The notes: a model not told the origin generated them from the sequence alone. 64,000 nt of DNA from CAYRYU01 sp964428355 (GCA_964428355.1 CAYRYU010000022.1:1-64000), one strand, 5' to 3'. Shown: positions 43,317-53,902, counted from the stretch's first letter. Numbers and translations: made by a program.

Positions 43317-44711
43317 ATGCTTTTCCAGGCGCACAACATCCTCATCGTGGACGACGAGAAGTCCATCATTTTCAGCCTGAAAGCGGCCCTCCAGAAGGAG
43401 GGATACACGGTGAAGTCAGCCGAGAATCCCCAGGACGGGCTCAAGATGATCGAACCGGGCAACTTCCAGGTCATCATCTCCGACTACAACATGCCGGTCA
43501 TGAACGGAATCGAGTTCCTCAAGAAGGTCAGGGCGATCGATACCGAGGTCGTTTTCATCATGATGACCGCGTACGGAAGCGAGAAACTCGCGATCGAAGC
43601 CATGCGCGAGGGGGCATACGACTACTTCTCGAAACCTTTCGACATCGAGGAGATGCGCATCATCGTCGCCAAGGCCTGCGAGCGCTTCCAGCTGGCATGG
43701 CAGAAGAAGAGCCTCGAGGAACGGTTCCTGGCGGAGCCTGAAGCCGACCGGTTGATCGGGGCTTCCGAACAGGTCCGGCTGGTGCGGGAGCGGATCGACC
43801 AGGTCGCCAAGAGCGAACTGACCATCCTCATCCAGGGGGAGTCGGGGACGGGCAAAGAGCTCGTCGCTGAAGCCCTCCAGAGAAAGAGCAACCGGGCAAC
43901 CGGACCATTCGTGAAGCTGAACTGCGCCGCCCTTCCCGAAAACTTGATCGAGAGCGAGCTTTTCGGATACGAGAAAGGCGCATTCACCGGGGCCAACGCC
44001 CGGAAACGCGGCAAGTTCGAGGTCGCAAACGGCGGAACCATCTTCCTCGACGAGATAGGCGACATGGCCCTCAACACCCAGGCCAAAGTCCTCCGCGCCA
44101 TCCAGGAGAAAGAGGTGGAGCGGCTGGGGGGCGTCGAAACGATCAAGGTCGACGTCCGGATCATCGCCGCGACCCACAAGGACCTCAAGGGCCTGATCTC
44201 CAAAGGGCTGTTCCGCGAGGATCTCTTCTACCGGATCAACGTGGTAAGTATCCAGCTCGCCCCTCTCCGGGAGAGGGTGGAGGATATTCCTCTGCTGATC
44301 GAGCATTTCATCAAGGTGGCATCCGAAAAGATCGGCCGCGAAATCAAGGGAGTCACCCCGCGGGGAATGACCGCCCTGAAGAACTTCAAATGGCCCGGGA
44401 ACGTCCGCCAGCTGGCCAACATCATCGAGGGCGCTTCGGTCTTCGCCAAGGGCGACCAGATCGACCTTCAGAATCTTCCCGAGGAGGTCCGGCTCGGATT
44501 CGCCCCCGAAACCCCCACCGCAAACTACGACTGGATCGCGCAGGAGATGGAGAACGGGAAAACCCTGGACGAGGTCATCGCCGGAATCGAGAAGGAGATG
44601 ATCATGCGCGCTCTGGCGTCCACCGAGGGAAACCAGTCACAGGCGGCAACCAAGCTCGGTATCAAACGCGGGACACTTCAGTACAAGATGAAGATGTACA
44701 ACCTCTCCTGA
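43317..44711 (+). CDS. NtrC-family sigma-54-dependent response regulator
   Basis: The receiver domain at 1-125 has DDE, phospho-acceptor Asp56 in SDYNMPVMNG and KPF. The AAA+ domain at about 145-375 has the Walker A GESGTGKE, the sigma-54 contact loop GAFTGA (221-226), Walker B GTIFLDE and the R-finger region. A Fis-type helix-turn-helix ends the protein (NQSQAATKLGIKRGTLQYKM). With the kinase six bases upstream it forms a two-component pair that activates sigma-54 promoters. I did not find a convincing -24/-12 promoter in the window, so its targets are unknown. Confidence 0.95.
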   Translation: MLFQAHNILIVDDEKSIIFSLKAALQKEGYTVKSAENPQDGLKMIEPGNFQVIISDYNMPVMNGIEFLKKVRAIDTEVVFIMMTAYGSEKLAIEAMREGAYDYFSKPFDIEEMRIIVAKACERFQLAWQKKSLEERFLAEPEADRLIGASEQVRLVRERIDQVAKSELTILIQGESGTGKELVAEALQRKSNRATGPFVKLNCAALPENLIESELFGYEKGAFTGANARKRGKFEVANGGTIFLDEIGDMALNTQAKVLRAIQEKEVERLGGVETIKVDVRIIAATHKDLKGLISKGLFREDLFYRINVVSIQLAPLRERVEDIPLLIEHFIKVASEKIGREIKGVTPRGMTALKNFKWPGNVRQLANIIEGASVFAKGDQIDLQNLPEEVRLGFAPETPTANYDWIAQEMENGKTLDEVIAGIEKEMIMRALASTEGNQSQAATKLGIKRGTLQYKMKMYNLS

Positions 44712-44712
44712 G

Positions 44713-47415
44713 TCAGGGTTCGGAGTAGTAGATCACCCACGTCTTGAAATCCCCGATGGTCGGGGTGACGGGGAGCTGGACCTCCAGATCCCCTCCGTTT
44801 CCGTAGAAGTATTCGAAGACATCGCACCCGTATCCCTTGATGGTACAAACCTGGTAGGGGACCGGGTTCTCCCCGTAAACGAGGTGGCGCAGTCCACGCA
44901 GACCGGAAAAGCTGTTGCGGAGCTTGATGCCGGGGAATTCGTGGACCCCCGGCCGGAAGTTCTTGAAACTTCCCGTGAACCCGATTTCATCGCAATACAT
45001 GGCCAGCGAGAACTCGTGAAGAAAACTCGCGAGGTTCTCCGTGGCGGTCCCGAGAAGGCCCGCGAGAATGATGTTGTTCTCCACGTCCACGAACCCGACC
45101 GATCCGTTCCGCTTTTCCAATGCCCGGATTGCGCTGTAGCCCGAACCCCTTTCGAAAAGGTACTGGACGAAAAGAAATGACATTCCGTAGTTCTCGATTC
45201 CCGCGGAATCCGGCCAGTGGTTCAGCGACACGTTCTGGGGATTGTCCAGGTAGGCCGCCACCTGCATGACCGGAGTCGCCCTGCCCTGCGCAAGGCCATA
45301 GCCTACGACCTGTTGGGCGAAGCAGGACAGACCCTCATCGAGCCAGGTCACACCCTCGGTTATTCCCTTCTGGTTGTAATACATCATGTGGGCCAGTTCG
45401 TGGGCGAGAACCCCGCAGAAGTCCTCGGGGTTCGAGTTGAATGTCCGGTCCCAGAGGTAGAGGATTTCGGTTCCCGCGGAATGGGTCTTCGTAGAGTCCT
45501 TGTCACGGGGATAGAAGTATCCCAGCGTTACGAGATTTCCCGAAACTCCCTGGTTGATTCTCGGGCTGAGGAACAGGAGGATTCGGGATTGTGCGTCGAC
45601 GTTTCCTTCGGGGGGGGTGCTCACCCCGTCCCAGCAGGCCGTAGCGATGGTGGCATAGATGTCATCGAACCAGGCGGCAATGACCTCGGCACTGGAGGCC
45701 GTTACGGCTGTGTTCGTTGCAAGGTCGAGGTATACGAGACATTTTTTCCCGGTGGCCGCAAGCGCTGCGGAAGCGAGGATGTCGTTGTTCGGGTCTTCGG
45801 GAGAAGCGCTCCCGAAGTTGACGAGATAGAATGAGGCTGTGGCGGGGGCAGGTTCGGAAATCGCCGGCCGGACAGCACTTTCTTCACGGTTCCTGGCGTG
45901 ACGGGCTTCCCGGGCCGCCCAGGACCGGACCAAGGGCCCCACATCCCTGCGATCCCTGGAATACGGGATTGTCTCTATTCTTGGGACAGGGCGGATCGAA
46001 CCGGCGGGAAGATTGGGAACGGGCTCGGTGTTCCCTCCCAGGCAGCCGTAGACGGTGTAGTCATAAGTATCACCGAGTTCTATCGTTCCGTTTGCCGAGG
46101 TCACGCTGACGAAGGCGATGTGATCGGTGCTCTTGAGAGATGCGATCCGAAGAACGTTTCCGGAGGACACATCGGCGAAATTGTAGATGCCGTATTCCTT
46201 TAGCGTGGCCAGGGAGGTGTCATAGGAGGTGTAGGTTATGGCATCGGTCTTGAAATCGTTAATCGCCACCCTGATCGGAATCGACTCTCCGGGCTGGAGA
46301 ACGGAGGAATCCGGGGCCGAGAAAGATATCCGGGTGTTGGAGAAGGACAGGATATCGGTGCCCTGCAGGGCCTTCTTTTCCCCAAGCCACACCTTGACCC
46401 TGCTCTTGTCGGTTCCGAAGTTCTTTCCGTATAGCGTGAGGGTGATTCCCGGAATGGACCGTTTCGGACTCAGGTGCACCAGCTCGGCAAGAATGGTGAT
46501 GTAAGCGGTCGAGAAACCGTCGAGCTGGTACTCGTTGCTCGCTATCCGAACGGTGAATGTCCCGCTGGTGCAGTTGGGTGGAAGGATCACGTTCATCTGC
46601 TTCGCCGTATGCCCGGCGGCGACCACCTGGCAGACAAGACCGTTCAGGGTGACCGAGTTGAAACCGGGAACCGGGTTGAAATTCCGGCCCGTGATCGTGA
46701 TCTTCGATCCTGCTTTCCCGCTCGGAGGGCTGGCCTTCACGGCGAAGGGCTTTCCCGTGAAGTTGACCGCCTGGATTTCATGTGATTCCTCGGACCCTAT
46801 TATTACCTTGACCCGTCCCGTTTCGACCTCGCCGGGAACCCGGATCTGGATGAACCCGTCCCCTTTGGAATTCCAATCGAGAATCTGGGCAAACTTGTCG
46901 CCGATCTTGACTTTTCCCGGGGTTGAACCGAGACCGGTCCCCAGCACCCCGACGATGTCTCCATCGGTCCCGAACGCGGGTGTGACCGCGATGACGGAAA
47001 AATCCCTGCTGACGGTGGCCACCCCTGAAGCGAGAGAAAAGTTCACATCCTTGGTGATCATCCCGGCGAAGACACGGACACCGGACAGCTGCCCGGGCGC
47101 ATAACCTCCCGAACGGGCGACAACCTGGTAGTCTCCGGCGTGGAGACCTCCCAGCAGATACTTCCCGTCCGTCCCGGAAGTGGCCTGGCGGTCCCCTGCC
47201 TCGATGATCGCTCCCGAGATCGGAACGGAACCACTCCCTGTCACCTGCCCGTTGATTCCCCCCGATTCGAGGGAAAAGGCATCGGTGGTTCCACGGGTCT
47301 CCCCCTTTGAGGGGTTGATTCCGCCACATCCTGAGACGATAAGAAGAATGGAGAGAAGAAAAACGCCGATGGAAACAACCTCAATCCACTTTCCGACCGG
47401 GCGACCAACATTCAT
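44713..47415 (-). CDS. lipoprotein metallopeptidase with IPT/TIG domains (M30 hyicolysin-like)
   Basis: The 900-residue protein has a lipoprotein signal (LLSILLIVSGC). A carboxypeptidase-regulatory-like beta domain lies at about residues 50-130 (NGQVTGSGSVPISGAIIEAG), followed by at least two IPT/TIG domains (about 140-400; SGKAGSKITITGRNFN). The peptidase part at about 530-860 carries HELAHMMYY (HExxH zinc motif) and WLDEGLSCFAQ downstream, the arrangement of M30/gluzincin-type enzymes. It should act on the cell surface. It is convergent with the NtrC-type gene and divergent from the giant surface protein. Confidence 0.85.
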   Translation of the reverse strand: MNVGRPVGKWIEVVSIGVFLLSILLIVSGCGGINPSKGETRGTTDAFSLESGGINGQVTGSGSVPISGAIIEAGDRQATSGTDGKYLLGGLHAGDYQVVARSGGYAPGQLSGVRVFAGMITKDVNFSLASGVATVSRDFSVIAVTPAFGTDGDIVGVLGTGLGSTPGKVKIGDKFAQILDWNSKGDGFIQIRVPGEVETGRVKVIIGSEESHEIQAVNFTGKPFAVKASPPSGKAGSKITITGRNFNPVPGFNSVTLNGLVCQVVAAGHTAKQMNVILPPNCTSGTFTVRIASNEYQLDGFSTAYITILAELVHLSPKRSIPGITLTLYGKNFGTDKSRVKVWLGEKKALQGTDILSFSNTRISFSAPDSSVLQPGESIPIRVAINDFKTDAITYTSYDTSLATLKEYGIYNFADVSSGNVLRIASLKSTDHIAFVSVTSANGTIELGDTYDYTVYGCLGGNTEPVPNLPAGSIRPVPRIETIPYSRDRRDVGPLVRSWAAREARHARNREESAVRPAISEPAPATASFYLVNFGSASPEDPNNDILASAALAATGKKCLVYLDLATNTAVTASSAEVIAAWFDDIYATIATACWDGVSTPPEGNVDAQSRILLFLSPRINQGVSGNLVTLGYFYPRDKDSTKTHSAGTEILYLWDRTFNSNPEDFCGVLAHELAHMMYYNQKGITEGVTWLDEGLSCFAQQVVGYGLAQGRATPVMQVAAYLDNPQNVSLNHWPDSAGIENYGMSFLFVQYLFERGSGYSAIRALEKRNGSVGFVDVENNIILAGLLGTATENLASFLHEFSLAMYCDEIGFTGSFKNFRPGVHEFPGIKLRNSFSGLRGLRHLVYGENPVPYQVCTIKGYGCDVFEYFYGNGGDLEVQLPVTPTIGDFKTWVIYYSEP

Positions 47416-47649
47416 GAGTGCCCCGTTCCCCCCTTCCTCCCTGAAATTGTATGGTCTCTACACCAAAGCTGTGCCCCATGCCGGGCAGGGAGAAAGCATT
47501 GGAAGCTGAAATTCCCAGAGAATGGGGCCAAGAAAATGCTCCTCCGAAAAGGACTTTATTTTTCCAGATAGCAGAAATTGTGCCAGAGCACTTCCCCCCT
47601 GTCAAGTTTAGGGTCCGTTTTGCCGAAAGGAACAAGGAGAAAAACTGTC

Positions 47650-47668
47650 AACCCCATGCGGGGGTTTT
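47650..47668 (+). terminator. terminator-like hairpin in the leader of the giant surface-protein gene
   Basis: AACCCC (47650-47655) and GGGGTT (47661-47666) form a stem with a 5-base loop, followed by TTCT, ending 24 bases before ATG 47692. No plus-strand gene ends near it, so it may attenuate transcription into the giant gene, or be a chance stem. Most of the remaining 276 bases between the divergent genes 47415 and 47692 show no gene. Confidence 0.4.
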
Positions 47669-47691
47669 CTGAAATGATTAGGAGATGGCCT

Positions 47692-50600
47692 ATGAGGCAA
47701 ACAAATTCGTGGTTCCGGCTCGAGACACCCATCATACTCCGGTATACGGCGCTCGCGTTGGTTCTGATCCTTTTCTCCACGGGATCAGTGTCGGCGGACA
47801 TCACGAATGTCAAGCTCACCGTCAAGACCGACCCTGACACGAGCACAAACAACCTGGCAATCAACAGCAACGGAAAGGTAAACCTTTCCGCGTCCTGGGA
47901 AGGCCCGGACACAAAACCCCACACCTGCATCTTCAAGCTCGGAACCGATGCAATTGTGTCAATCCCCTCGTCGTCGAACAACGCATCCACCAACGTGAGT
48001 GCTTCGACCGTCGGTCACGGCGACAGCAAAGCTTTCAACTGCGGGGTCATCGCCAACGTCCCCAACGCGCCTGAAGTACCCGGATCTGGTGACAAGACGG
48101 TCAAGGTCGACCTCGTCCCCCCCACGATCACGGTCAAGATTACGAAGGGGCAGTACTGCACGAACATTCCCCCGAACAACGTCGTGGAGTTCACCGTCTC
48201 CTCCAATGAGCCGATCCAGGCTCCGACCTTCGACCCGCCGAACCCGGGAGGAGTAGCTCCCACAACGACCGACACTGCGCCGGCCACCGCCTTCAAATAC
48301 ACGATGACCCTGACCAACTCCACCTCCGCGGGAAACTACATCGTCAAGGCGGTCTGCCGAGACAATACGGTCCCGGCGGAAAACGGGAACCAGGCCGCGG
48401 CCCAGGATTCATTCAACGTCACCACCGCGGGACCGGGAGCCCCGACCATCAACTCGATCGTCGGAGTTGAAGCCGGAAAACACATCAAGAGTCAGGGATT
48501 CTCCCTCACTGGGAAGATCACCTCGGGAATGGTCACCGTCAACCTCTTTGAGTCCGGGAACACAACCGCGATCGCAACCGCCTCTCCCGCGGGAGAAGAC
48601 TGGACCATGTCCCTATCGAATGTCACCGAAGGCAAACACTACTATTCCGTCAGGGGAATCGATGCCCTCGGCAACCAGAGTGCGGCATCCGCCCAGTTCG
48701 AGGTCCAGGTCGATTTGACCAAGCCCGCGACGCCCAAACTGAACAAGCCGACCTCTCCGGTCAGCCCCAACGTCCAGAACATCACGATAACGGGCACCAA
48801 TGCATCCGATACCGCCGCGGCCGGAGTTGAATCGACTCCGATCAAAGTGACCCTCTACAAGAACAGTACCACCACGACAAGGGCTCTCCCCATGACCACC
48901 ACGGCCGACTCCGGAGGGAACTTCACGTTCACGGTCGCGAGAGAAGACCTGGCAGAGGGCGACAACATCTTCTACGCGACCGCGGAAGATGCAGCCGCAG
49001 GACCTCCGGGCAACGTCTCCGACGTCTCCAACGCGGTCAACGTCAAGCTGGATGGAACAGCTATCGGGGTCAACCAGGTCATGATCGCTCGGGGAACGGC
49101 CCTTGCCAGCCAGACCATCCCCGTTACCGGCCAGTATTTCGGCTCAGGAACATACGCACTCCAGGTCAACTTCGACAAGGAGATGGATAAGACCGTGATG
49201 CCCAGCATCGCCGTAAAGCCCGCCGGCGGAGCCGAGGTGGTCACCACCTCCGGAAGCTGGATCAGCTCCTTCACCTTCATCGGAAGCGTGGTGATTCCCG
49301 CCAACCAGGGTGGGACCTACGACGGACAGGCCGGCATCAGGGTATTCGGTGCCAAGGATATCGCCGGGAACGTTATGGGTGAGTATTCCCGACCCGACGC
49401 ATTCCTCGTCGACACCACCCCACCGACAACGACGATGTCATCGATGGACACGATCTACCTTTCGAACACGAACCCCCAGGTCACCATCCAGGGAACCTGC
49501 AACGACGAACCTGCGGCCAACTGCTCCGGGGTGGGGTATGTCCTGATCGCGACTCAGCCATGGGACGGTGCCACCCCGATTTCATACACAAAACGCATTT
49601 ACAACAGCGGCCAGTCCACTCCCTGGGACTACAACCTCCAGAAGAGCGCTTTCCCCGCCCAGGGGAAATACAAGCTGTGGGTGATCGGCGCTGACCAGGC
49701 AAGGCCCGATCCCAACGTCGAAACCCTGAACCAGGCAGGATTCCGGACCATCGTCGTCGCCAGTGCGAGCCCCGGAATCGACAGGATCTGTTTCGACGAC
49801 GAATCCACCGACATAGGGAACAATCCCACCATATCCTCGGCGGTCGTGAAACTGACGGCAGTCTGCACCGATCCGGGCGGTTCGGGTTTGAACTTCAACG
49901 TTCCGCCCTTCGTGTTCACACTCGTCCACAACCTTACTAGCACGACGATCACGGGGAACTACACCAATAACGGAACGAACACGATCTACATGACCTTCCC
50001 CCAGTTGACCCTGAACGGCACCTACACGGTCACCGTCCAACCCGTTTCCAATGCCGGCGATGCATTGACCCCTCCGGCCACACGGACATTCGTCCTCGAC
50101 ACGACCGGCCCCGACAACGTCGGGTTCGATCCAGGCTACAAATTCACAGTCCAGGACAATTATCCCCCCATTGCTGCAGACGAGGTCTGGGCAACCAACT
50201 CCGCCGAGGTTAACTTCGGTTACACCTCCTCGACGATCGAGGTGTCCTACAACGGCGTCGTCGTCGGGAACCAGAAGTTCATGGCCTCCTCAACCACCCT
50301 TATCTGGGACCTTTATGGAACAGCTTCCCATCCCAGCGACCAGAGCGGAGACGGGAGATACGACGTCACGGTCGTTCCCAAGGACCAGTATGGGAACACC
50401 GGAACGACAAGGAAATCCTATTTCTATCTCGATACCCAGCACCCGGTGGTGACCCAAACCGACCCCACGAGCCTGAGTGAATGGGTGGGACTCTCGAAAA
50501 CCTCCCTGGACGTGTTTCTGTCAGATGCTCCCAAGGACATAACGGCTTCGGGCGCGGCCATAGCCGGGGATGCAACCTGGCAGGGCGGACCTGGGAGCGG

Positions 50601-53145
50601 GTTGAATGTGGGCGCAGCCACTTTCACCTTGTCGAGCGAGGGTGAGGTTGTCCGGGGAGTCGGGATCACCACTTCCTCCATGAGGGTGGCCATTCCGAAT
50701 CCACAACTATTGAACAACGATACCGGCCTGGCGACCCTGGCAATACATCTCGAGGTCCCCGACGGAGTCCAATACAACGGCCCGAATATCATGATGGTGG
50801 ATTATCCGGTCTACATGGATATCAAGCGGCCGCAGTTCACCTTCGATTCCACTGCCCCCAAGCCGAACGGAAAATACTGCAAGAAAAGCCTGGCCCTCAG
50901 GGGCGGGGTGCAGGACCGGGGCACCTCCAACCAGCTTCTGGTAACGAGAGCCGGAGTGGGTTTCGACCTGACCAACTGGGAGTCCGTCACATGCACTCCC
51001 GCCCTTTCGACAAAATCCGCTTCTTACACCCACACCCTTGACATCTCGAAGTTTTCCGATGGATCCCTGATTATCTACGGCACTTGCACGGATAGAGCGG
51101 GGAACGATTCGGACGATGGAGAGCAGTCGGGCGCGGCTTCCCCCACGGGAGTCATAATCAGGATCGATCGGACTCCTCCCCCGGCACCGCTCCTGGTCCT
51201 TCCCCTGCATGATTCCCTGCATCGGACCAGGGGCCTGAGCTTCAAGTGGAGCGAGGTCATCGGAGCCGACAAGTATCTGTTCCAGGTCGCGGACGACTCG
51301 GCCTTCAACAACATCATCAACCATGTAGGAACCAACGCATCGTATTCCGACCTCAAGGGCGAGGTCATCTCCAGGATCGCGAGCTCTACCCAGACCGGAG
51401 CTTTCTCGGTTCCCAAGGACGGCACCTACTATTGGAGGGTCGCCTCCATCGAAACCTGCGAGGACGGTTACAACATCAGCGCATGGTCGGTCACCTGGAG
51501 ATTCACGGTGGACACCATCAAACCGAAGGTCCTCGAGGTCCAGCCGACTCCTTCCACCGGAAACAAGATCACCACCGGAATGGTGACTTTCACCATCCGG
51601 TTCAGCGAGAAGATGGATGCAACTGTCCCGCTTACGGTCTCACTCACCTCGGCGGGAGGCCAGATGATGCTCGTCGAGCAGCTGACCTACACCGACAACA
51701 CCTGGACGGGAACCACCGTCATACCCAAGGACAACAGCCCGATCTACGACGGGAACGCCGTGATCTCGATCTCGGGCGGCAAGGACATGGCCGGAAACCA
51801 GATGGAAACCGACTCGACGCACGTGGTCGTGATCAATACGGGCCCCGCCTTCGAGACGAAGATCTTTTCCAACCCCGCCCACGAGTATGACATCCTGGTC
51901 GTTACACGCTCCACCGAAGCGCTCAATGCTCCGCCCACCTGTTCGATCACCCAGGGTTCGGGGAAAACCCCGGTCACGATGAACTTCCTTAAGGAGCGCT
52001 ACTACGCGGGCGGCTACCTGATCGACAAAACGCAGTCCGGGAAGGCCTACATCGACATATCCGGAACTGACCTCCAGGGCATGACCGGAAAGGGCTCCGT
52101 GGAATTCACCGTTGCCGAGGTCTCGGCCGAATCACGAATCACTCTGAAAACACCCGAAAAAGACGCCCAGTTCGACATCGGAACCGGGACCTTCTCCGCC
52201 CCCACCGCCCTTTACATCCTGTCCCGGAGCATCCTCGAGTCCCCGAGCTCGACTTCGGCCATGGCCAAGGTCGCTTCGACGGTGAAAAAGGGAATTCAGG
52301 CCTCGGTTTCCGGGGATTCCGAGCTGACCGAGGTCCTCGCACTGGAGGACATCGGACCTTCCACCCTGAAGCTGTCCCGAAAGATCGCCTACTCCGCCGA
52401 CCTGAAGGGTCTTTCTTTGAAGGTCCCCGCGGAAAAGGTCGCCCTCTACCGGTATGGGGGAGGAAAATGGAACTTCTGCGGCGGCACGATAAAGAACGGC
52501 AAGATCGTTGCCGCACTCCCCGGGCTTGGAAGGCTCGCTCTCATGGCAGACACGAAGGCTCCGCGGATCTCCTCCCTCTCGCCCGCCGACCTGGAAATCC
52601 TCGAAGATCCCGCACCGACCTTCCAGGGAACGATATCGGACCTCGGCTCCGGGTTCACTCCCGAAGGAATCACCCTCTCGATCGACGGTCTTCTCCAGCC
52701 CGGTGTCACCTTGAACGCCGACGGGACCTTCAGCTACAAGGTCAGGGCCGCCCTTTCGAAGGGATTGCACAAGATCGAGCTGACCGCCACCGACCGGGCC
52801 GGAAACACCGTCTCCAACTCGTTCTCGGTTACCGCCCCCGGACCCTTCGCCATCGACGAGTTGATGGCCTACCCGAATCCCACACGCGGGAACGCGATCT
52901 GGTTCAACTACAACCTTGGACAGCGTGCCGATGAGATAAGCCTCAAGATCTACGACACCGCCGGAACAAGGGTAGCCGAGTTCCAGACCTTCGATTTCCC
53001 CGCGCTCGCGGCCGGGAAGATCAAGTGGGATCTCTGCAACGACGATGGACGAAGGATTTCCAACGGAGTCTACTTCTACAAGATGGAAGCCACGAGAAAC
53101 GGCAAAACCCACAAGGCACGCGGGAAATTCGCCGTGCTTCGCTAG
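47692..53145 (+). CDS. giant surface protein with Ig-like domains and C-terminal FlgD/T9SS-like Ig domain
   Basis: ATG 47692 lies six bases after AGGAGA; an upstream in-frame ATG at 47674 gives a less likely leader. A signal peptide (LALVLILFSTGSVSA) is followed by a 1800-residue beta-rich array with repeated short domains (TKPATPKLNKPTSPVSP, DKTVKVDLVPPTITV, LDTTGPDNVGFDPGY) resembling bacterial Ig-like (Big) and FN3-like repeats. The C-terminal 85 residues (MAYPNPTRGNAIWFNY...GVYFYKMEATRNG) match the FlgD Ig-like / type A sorting-like domain common in secreted proteins of FCB and related lineages. Likely a surface adhesin or matrix protein. No enzyme motif seen. Confidence 0.83.
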   Translation: MRQTNSWFRLETPIILRYTALALVLILFSTGSVSADITNVKLTVKTDPDTSTNNLAINSNGKVNLSASWEGPDTKPHTCIFKLGTDAIVSIPSSSNNASTNVSASTVGHGDSKAFNCGVIANVPNAPEVPGSGDKTVKVDLVPPTITVKITKGQYCTNIPPNNVVEFTVSSNEPIQAPTFDPPNPGGVAPTTTDTAPATAFKYTMTLTNSTSAGNYIVKAVCRDNTVPAENGNQAAAQDSFNVTTAGPGAPTINSIVGVEAGKHIKSQGFSLTGKITSGMVTVNLFESGNTTAIATASPAGEDWTMSLSNVTEGKHYYSVRGIDALGNQSAASAQFEVQVDLTKPATPKLNKPTSPVSPNVQNITITGTNASDTAAAGVESTPIKVTLYKNSTTTTRALPMTTTADSGGNFTFTVAREDLAEGDNIFYATAEDAAAGPPGNVSDVSNAVNVKLDGTAIGVNQVMIARGTALASQTIPVTGQYFGSGTYALQVNFDKEMDKTVMPSIAVKPAGGAEVVTTSGSWISSFTFIGSVVIPANQGGTYDGQAGIRVFGAKDIAGNVMGEYSRPDAFLVDTTPPTTTMSSMDTIYLSNTNPQVTIQGTCNDEPAANCSGVGYVLIATQPWDGATPISYTKRIYNSGQSTPWDYNLQKSAFPAQGKYKLWVIGADQARPDPNVETLNQAGFRTIVVASASPGIDRICFDDESTDIGNNPTISSAVVKLTAVCTDPGGSGLNFNVPPFVFTLVHNLTSTTITGNYTNNGTNTIYMTFPQLTLNGTYTVTVQPVSNAGDALTPPATRTFVLDTTGPDNVGFDPGYKFTVQDNYPPIAADEVWATNSAEVNFGYTSSTIEVSYNGVVVGNQKFMASSTTLIWDLYGTASHPSDQSGDGRYDVTVVPKDQYGNTGTTRKSYFYLDTQHPVVTQTDPTSLSEWVGLSKTSLDVFLSDAPKDITASGAAIAGDATWQGGPGSGLNVGAATFTLSSEGEVVRGVGITTSSMRVAIPNPQLLNNDTGLATLAIHLEVPDGVQYNGPNIMMVDYPVYMDIKRPQFTFDSTAPKPNGKYCKKSLALRGGVQDRGTSNQLLVTRAGVGFDLTNWESVTCTPALSTKSASYTHTLDISKFSDGSLIIYGTCTDRAGNDSDDGEQSGAASPTGVIIRIDRTPPPAPLLVLPLHDSLHRTRGLSFKWSEVIGADKYLFQVADDSAFNNIINHVGTNASYSDLKGEVISRIASSTQTGAFSVPKDGTYYWRVASIETCEDGYNISAWSVTWRFTVDTIKPKVLEVQPTPSTGNKITTGMVTFTIRFSEKMDATVPLTVSLTSAGGQMMLVEQLTYTDNTWTGTTVIPKDNSPIYDGNAVISISGGKDMAGNQMETDSTHVVVINTGPAFETKIFSNPAHEYDILVVTRSTEALNAPPTCSITQGSGKTPVTMNFLKERYYAGGYLIDKTQSGKAYIDISGTDLQGMTGKGSVEFTVAEVSAESRITLKTPEKDAQFDIGTGTFSAPTALYILSRSILESPSSTSAMAKVASTVKKGIQASVSGDSELTEVLALEDIGPSTLKLSRKIAYSADLKGLSLKVPAEKVALYRYGGGKWNFCGGTIKNGKIVAALPGLGRLALMADTKAPRISSLSPADLEILEDPAPTFQGTISDLGSGFTPEGITLSIDGLLQPGVTLNADGTFSYKVRAALSKGLHKIELTATDRAGNTVSNSFSVTAPGPFAIDELMAYPNPTRGNAIWFNYNLGQRADEISLKIYDTAGTRVAEFQTFDFPALAAGKIKWDLCNDDGRRISNGVYFYKMEATRNGKTHKARGKFAVLR

Positions 53146-53162
53146 GATCAAGGAGCGCACGC

Positions 53163-53804
53163 ATGATGAAGAAAGCAGTTCTGGCATTCCTTCTGGCGGT
53201 TCCTGCCCTGATACTTCTCTCCGGATGCAGCGGGGGAGTCAACGGGGAAGGCAACAACACGTATTCCCAGACGGGGGGAACCACCGTTATCAGGGCGAAC
53301 TCGTTCAACGACAATGCCTGGGTGCTGATCGAGAAGGGGCAATACGAAAGCGCCATCTCTGTCTTCAACCAGGTTCTTGCCGACAATCCGACGGTTCAGG
53401 AAGCGGCCGAGGCCAACAACGGGATCGGCTGGGCCCGCTCCCGCCTGGGAAGCCTCATCGACGGGCTTCCCTACTTCGAGAAGGCCAGGTCCATCCTGAA
53501 CGACGCCAAGGTCGGAGCCGCAGGAGCATATCTCCAGAAGGCTTCCAAGGCCGACATGGAAATGGTGGTCAACCTCCTCTATGTGCAACTGGGAGGAAGC
53601 ACTCCCCATTTCCATTATGTCCCGACACGCAATACCGGGGTCTCCGACGCGGAGTGCCACGCCATGCTCGGCTACGCTTACGCCGCTCTCGGGCAGAACG
53701 ACGACGCCGGCATCCAGATCGAGTATGCGAAGGAGCTCAATCCGAACTGGGAGGGGACCACGATCGAGCAGGCTTCGAACATGATCGACTTCCTCACAAA
53801 GTAA
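53163..53804 (+). CDS. TPR lipoprotein
   Basis: The 213-residue product starts at ATG 53163, eight bases after AAGGAG. It has a lipoprotein signal (PALILLSGCSGG) and TPR-like helices (WVLIEKGQYESAISVFNQVLA, AMLGYAYAALGQNDDAGIQIEYA). It is 17 bases after the giant gene stop, on the same strand. Probably helps secretion or attachment of the surface protein, by position only. Confidence 0.85.
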   Translation: MMKKAVLAFLLAVPALILLSGCSGGVNGEGNNTYSQTGGTTVIRANSFNDNAWVLIEKGQYESAISVFNQVLADNPTVQEAAEANNGIGWARSRLGSLIDGLPYFEKARSILNDAKVGAAGAYLQKASKADMEMVVNLLYVQLGGSTPHFHYVPTRNTGVSDAECHAMLGYAYAALGQNDDAGIQIEYAKELNPNWEGTTIEQASNMIDFLTK

Positions 53805-53902
53805 TCCGGGTCCCGGGTTCTGCCGAAGAGTATCAGGAGGCGGTGAGTGTTCCTCACCGCCCCTTCCAGATAGAAATGATTTCAAACCCGCAAGGGGGCA
53901 AC

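Noticed and set aside
47560..47691. Possible riboswitch in the leader of the giant gene
   Set aside because: A GNRA hairpin and a terminator-like stem are present, but no known riboswitch consensus core could be matched, so only the hairpin is reported.
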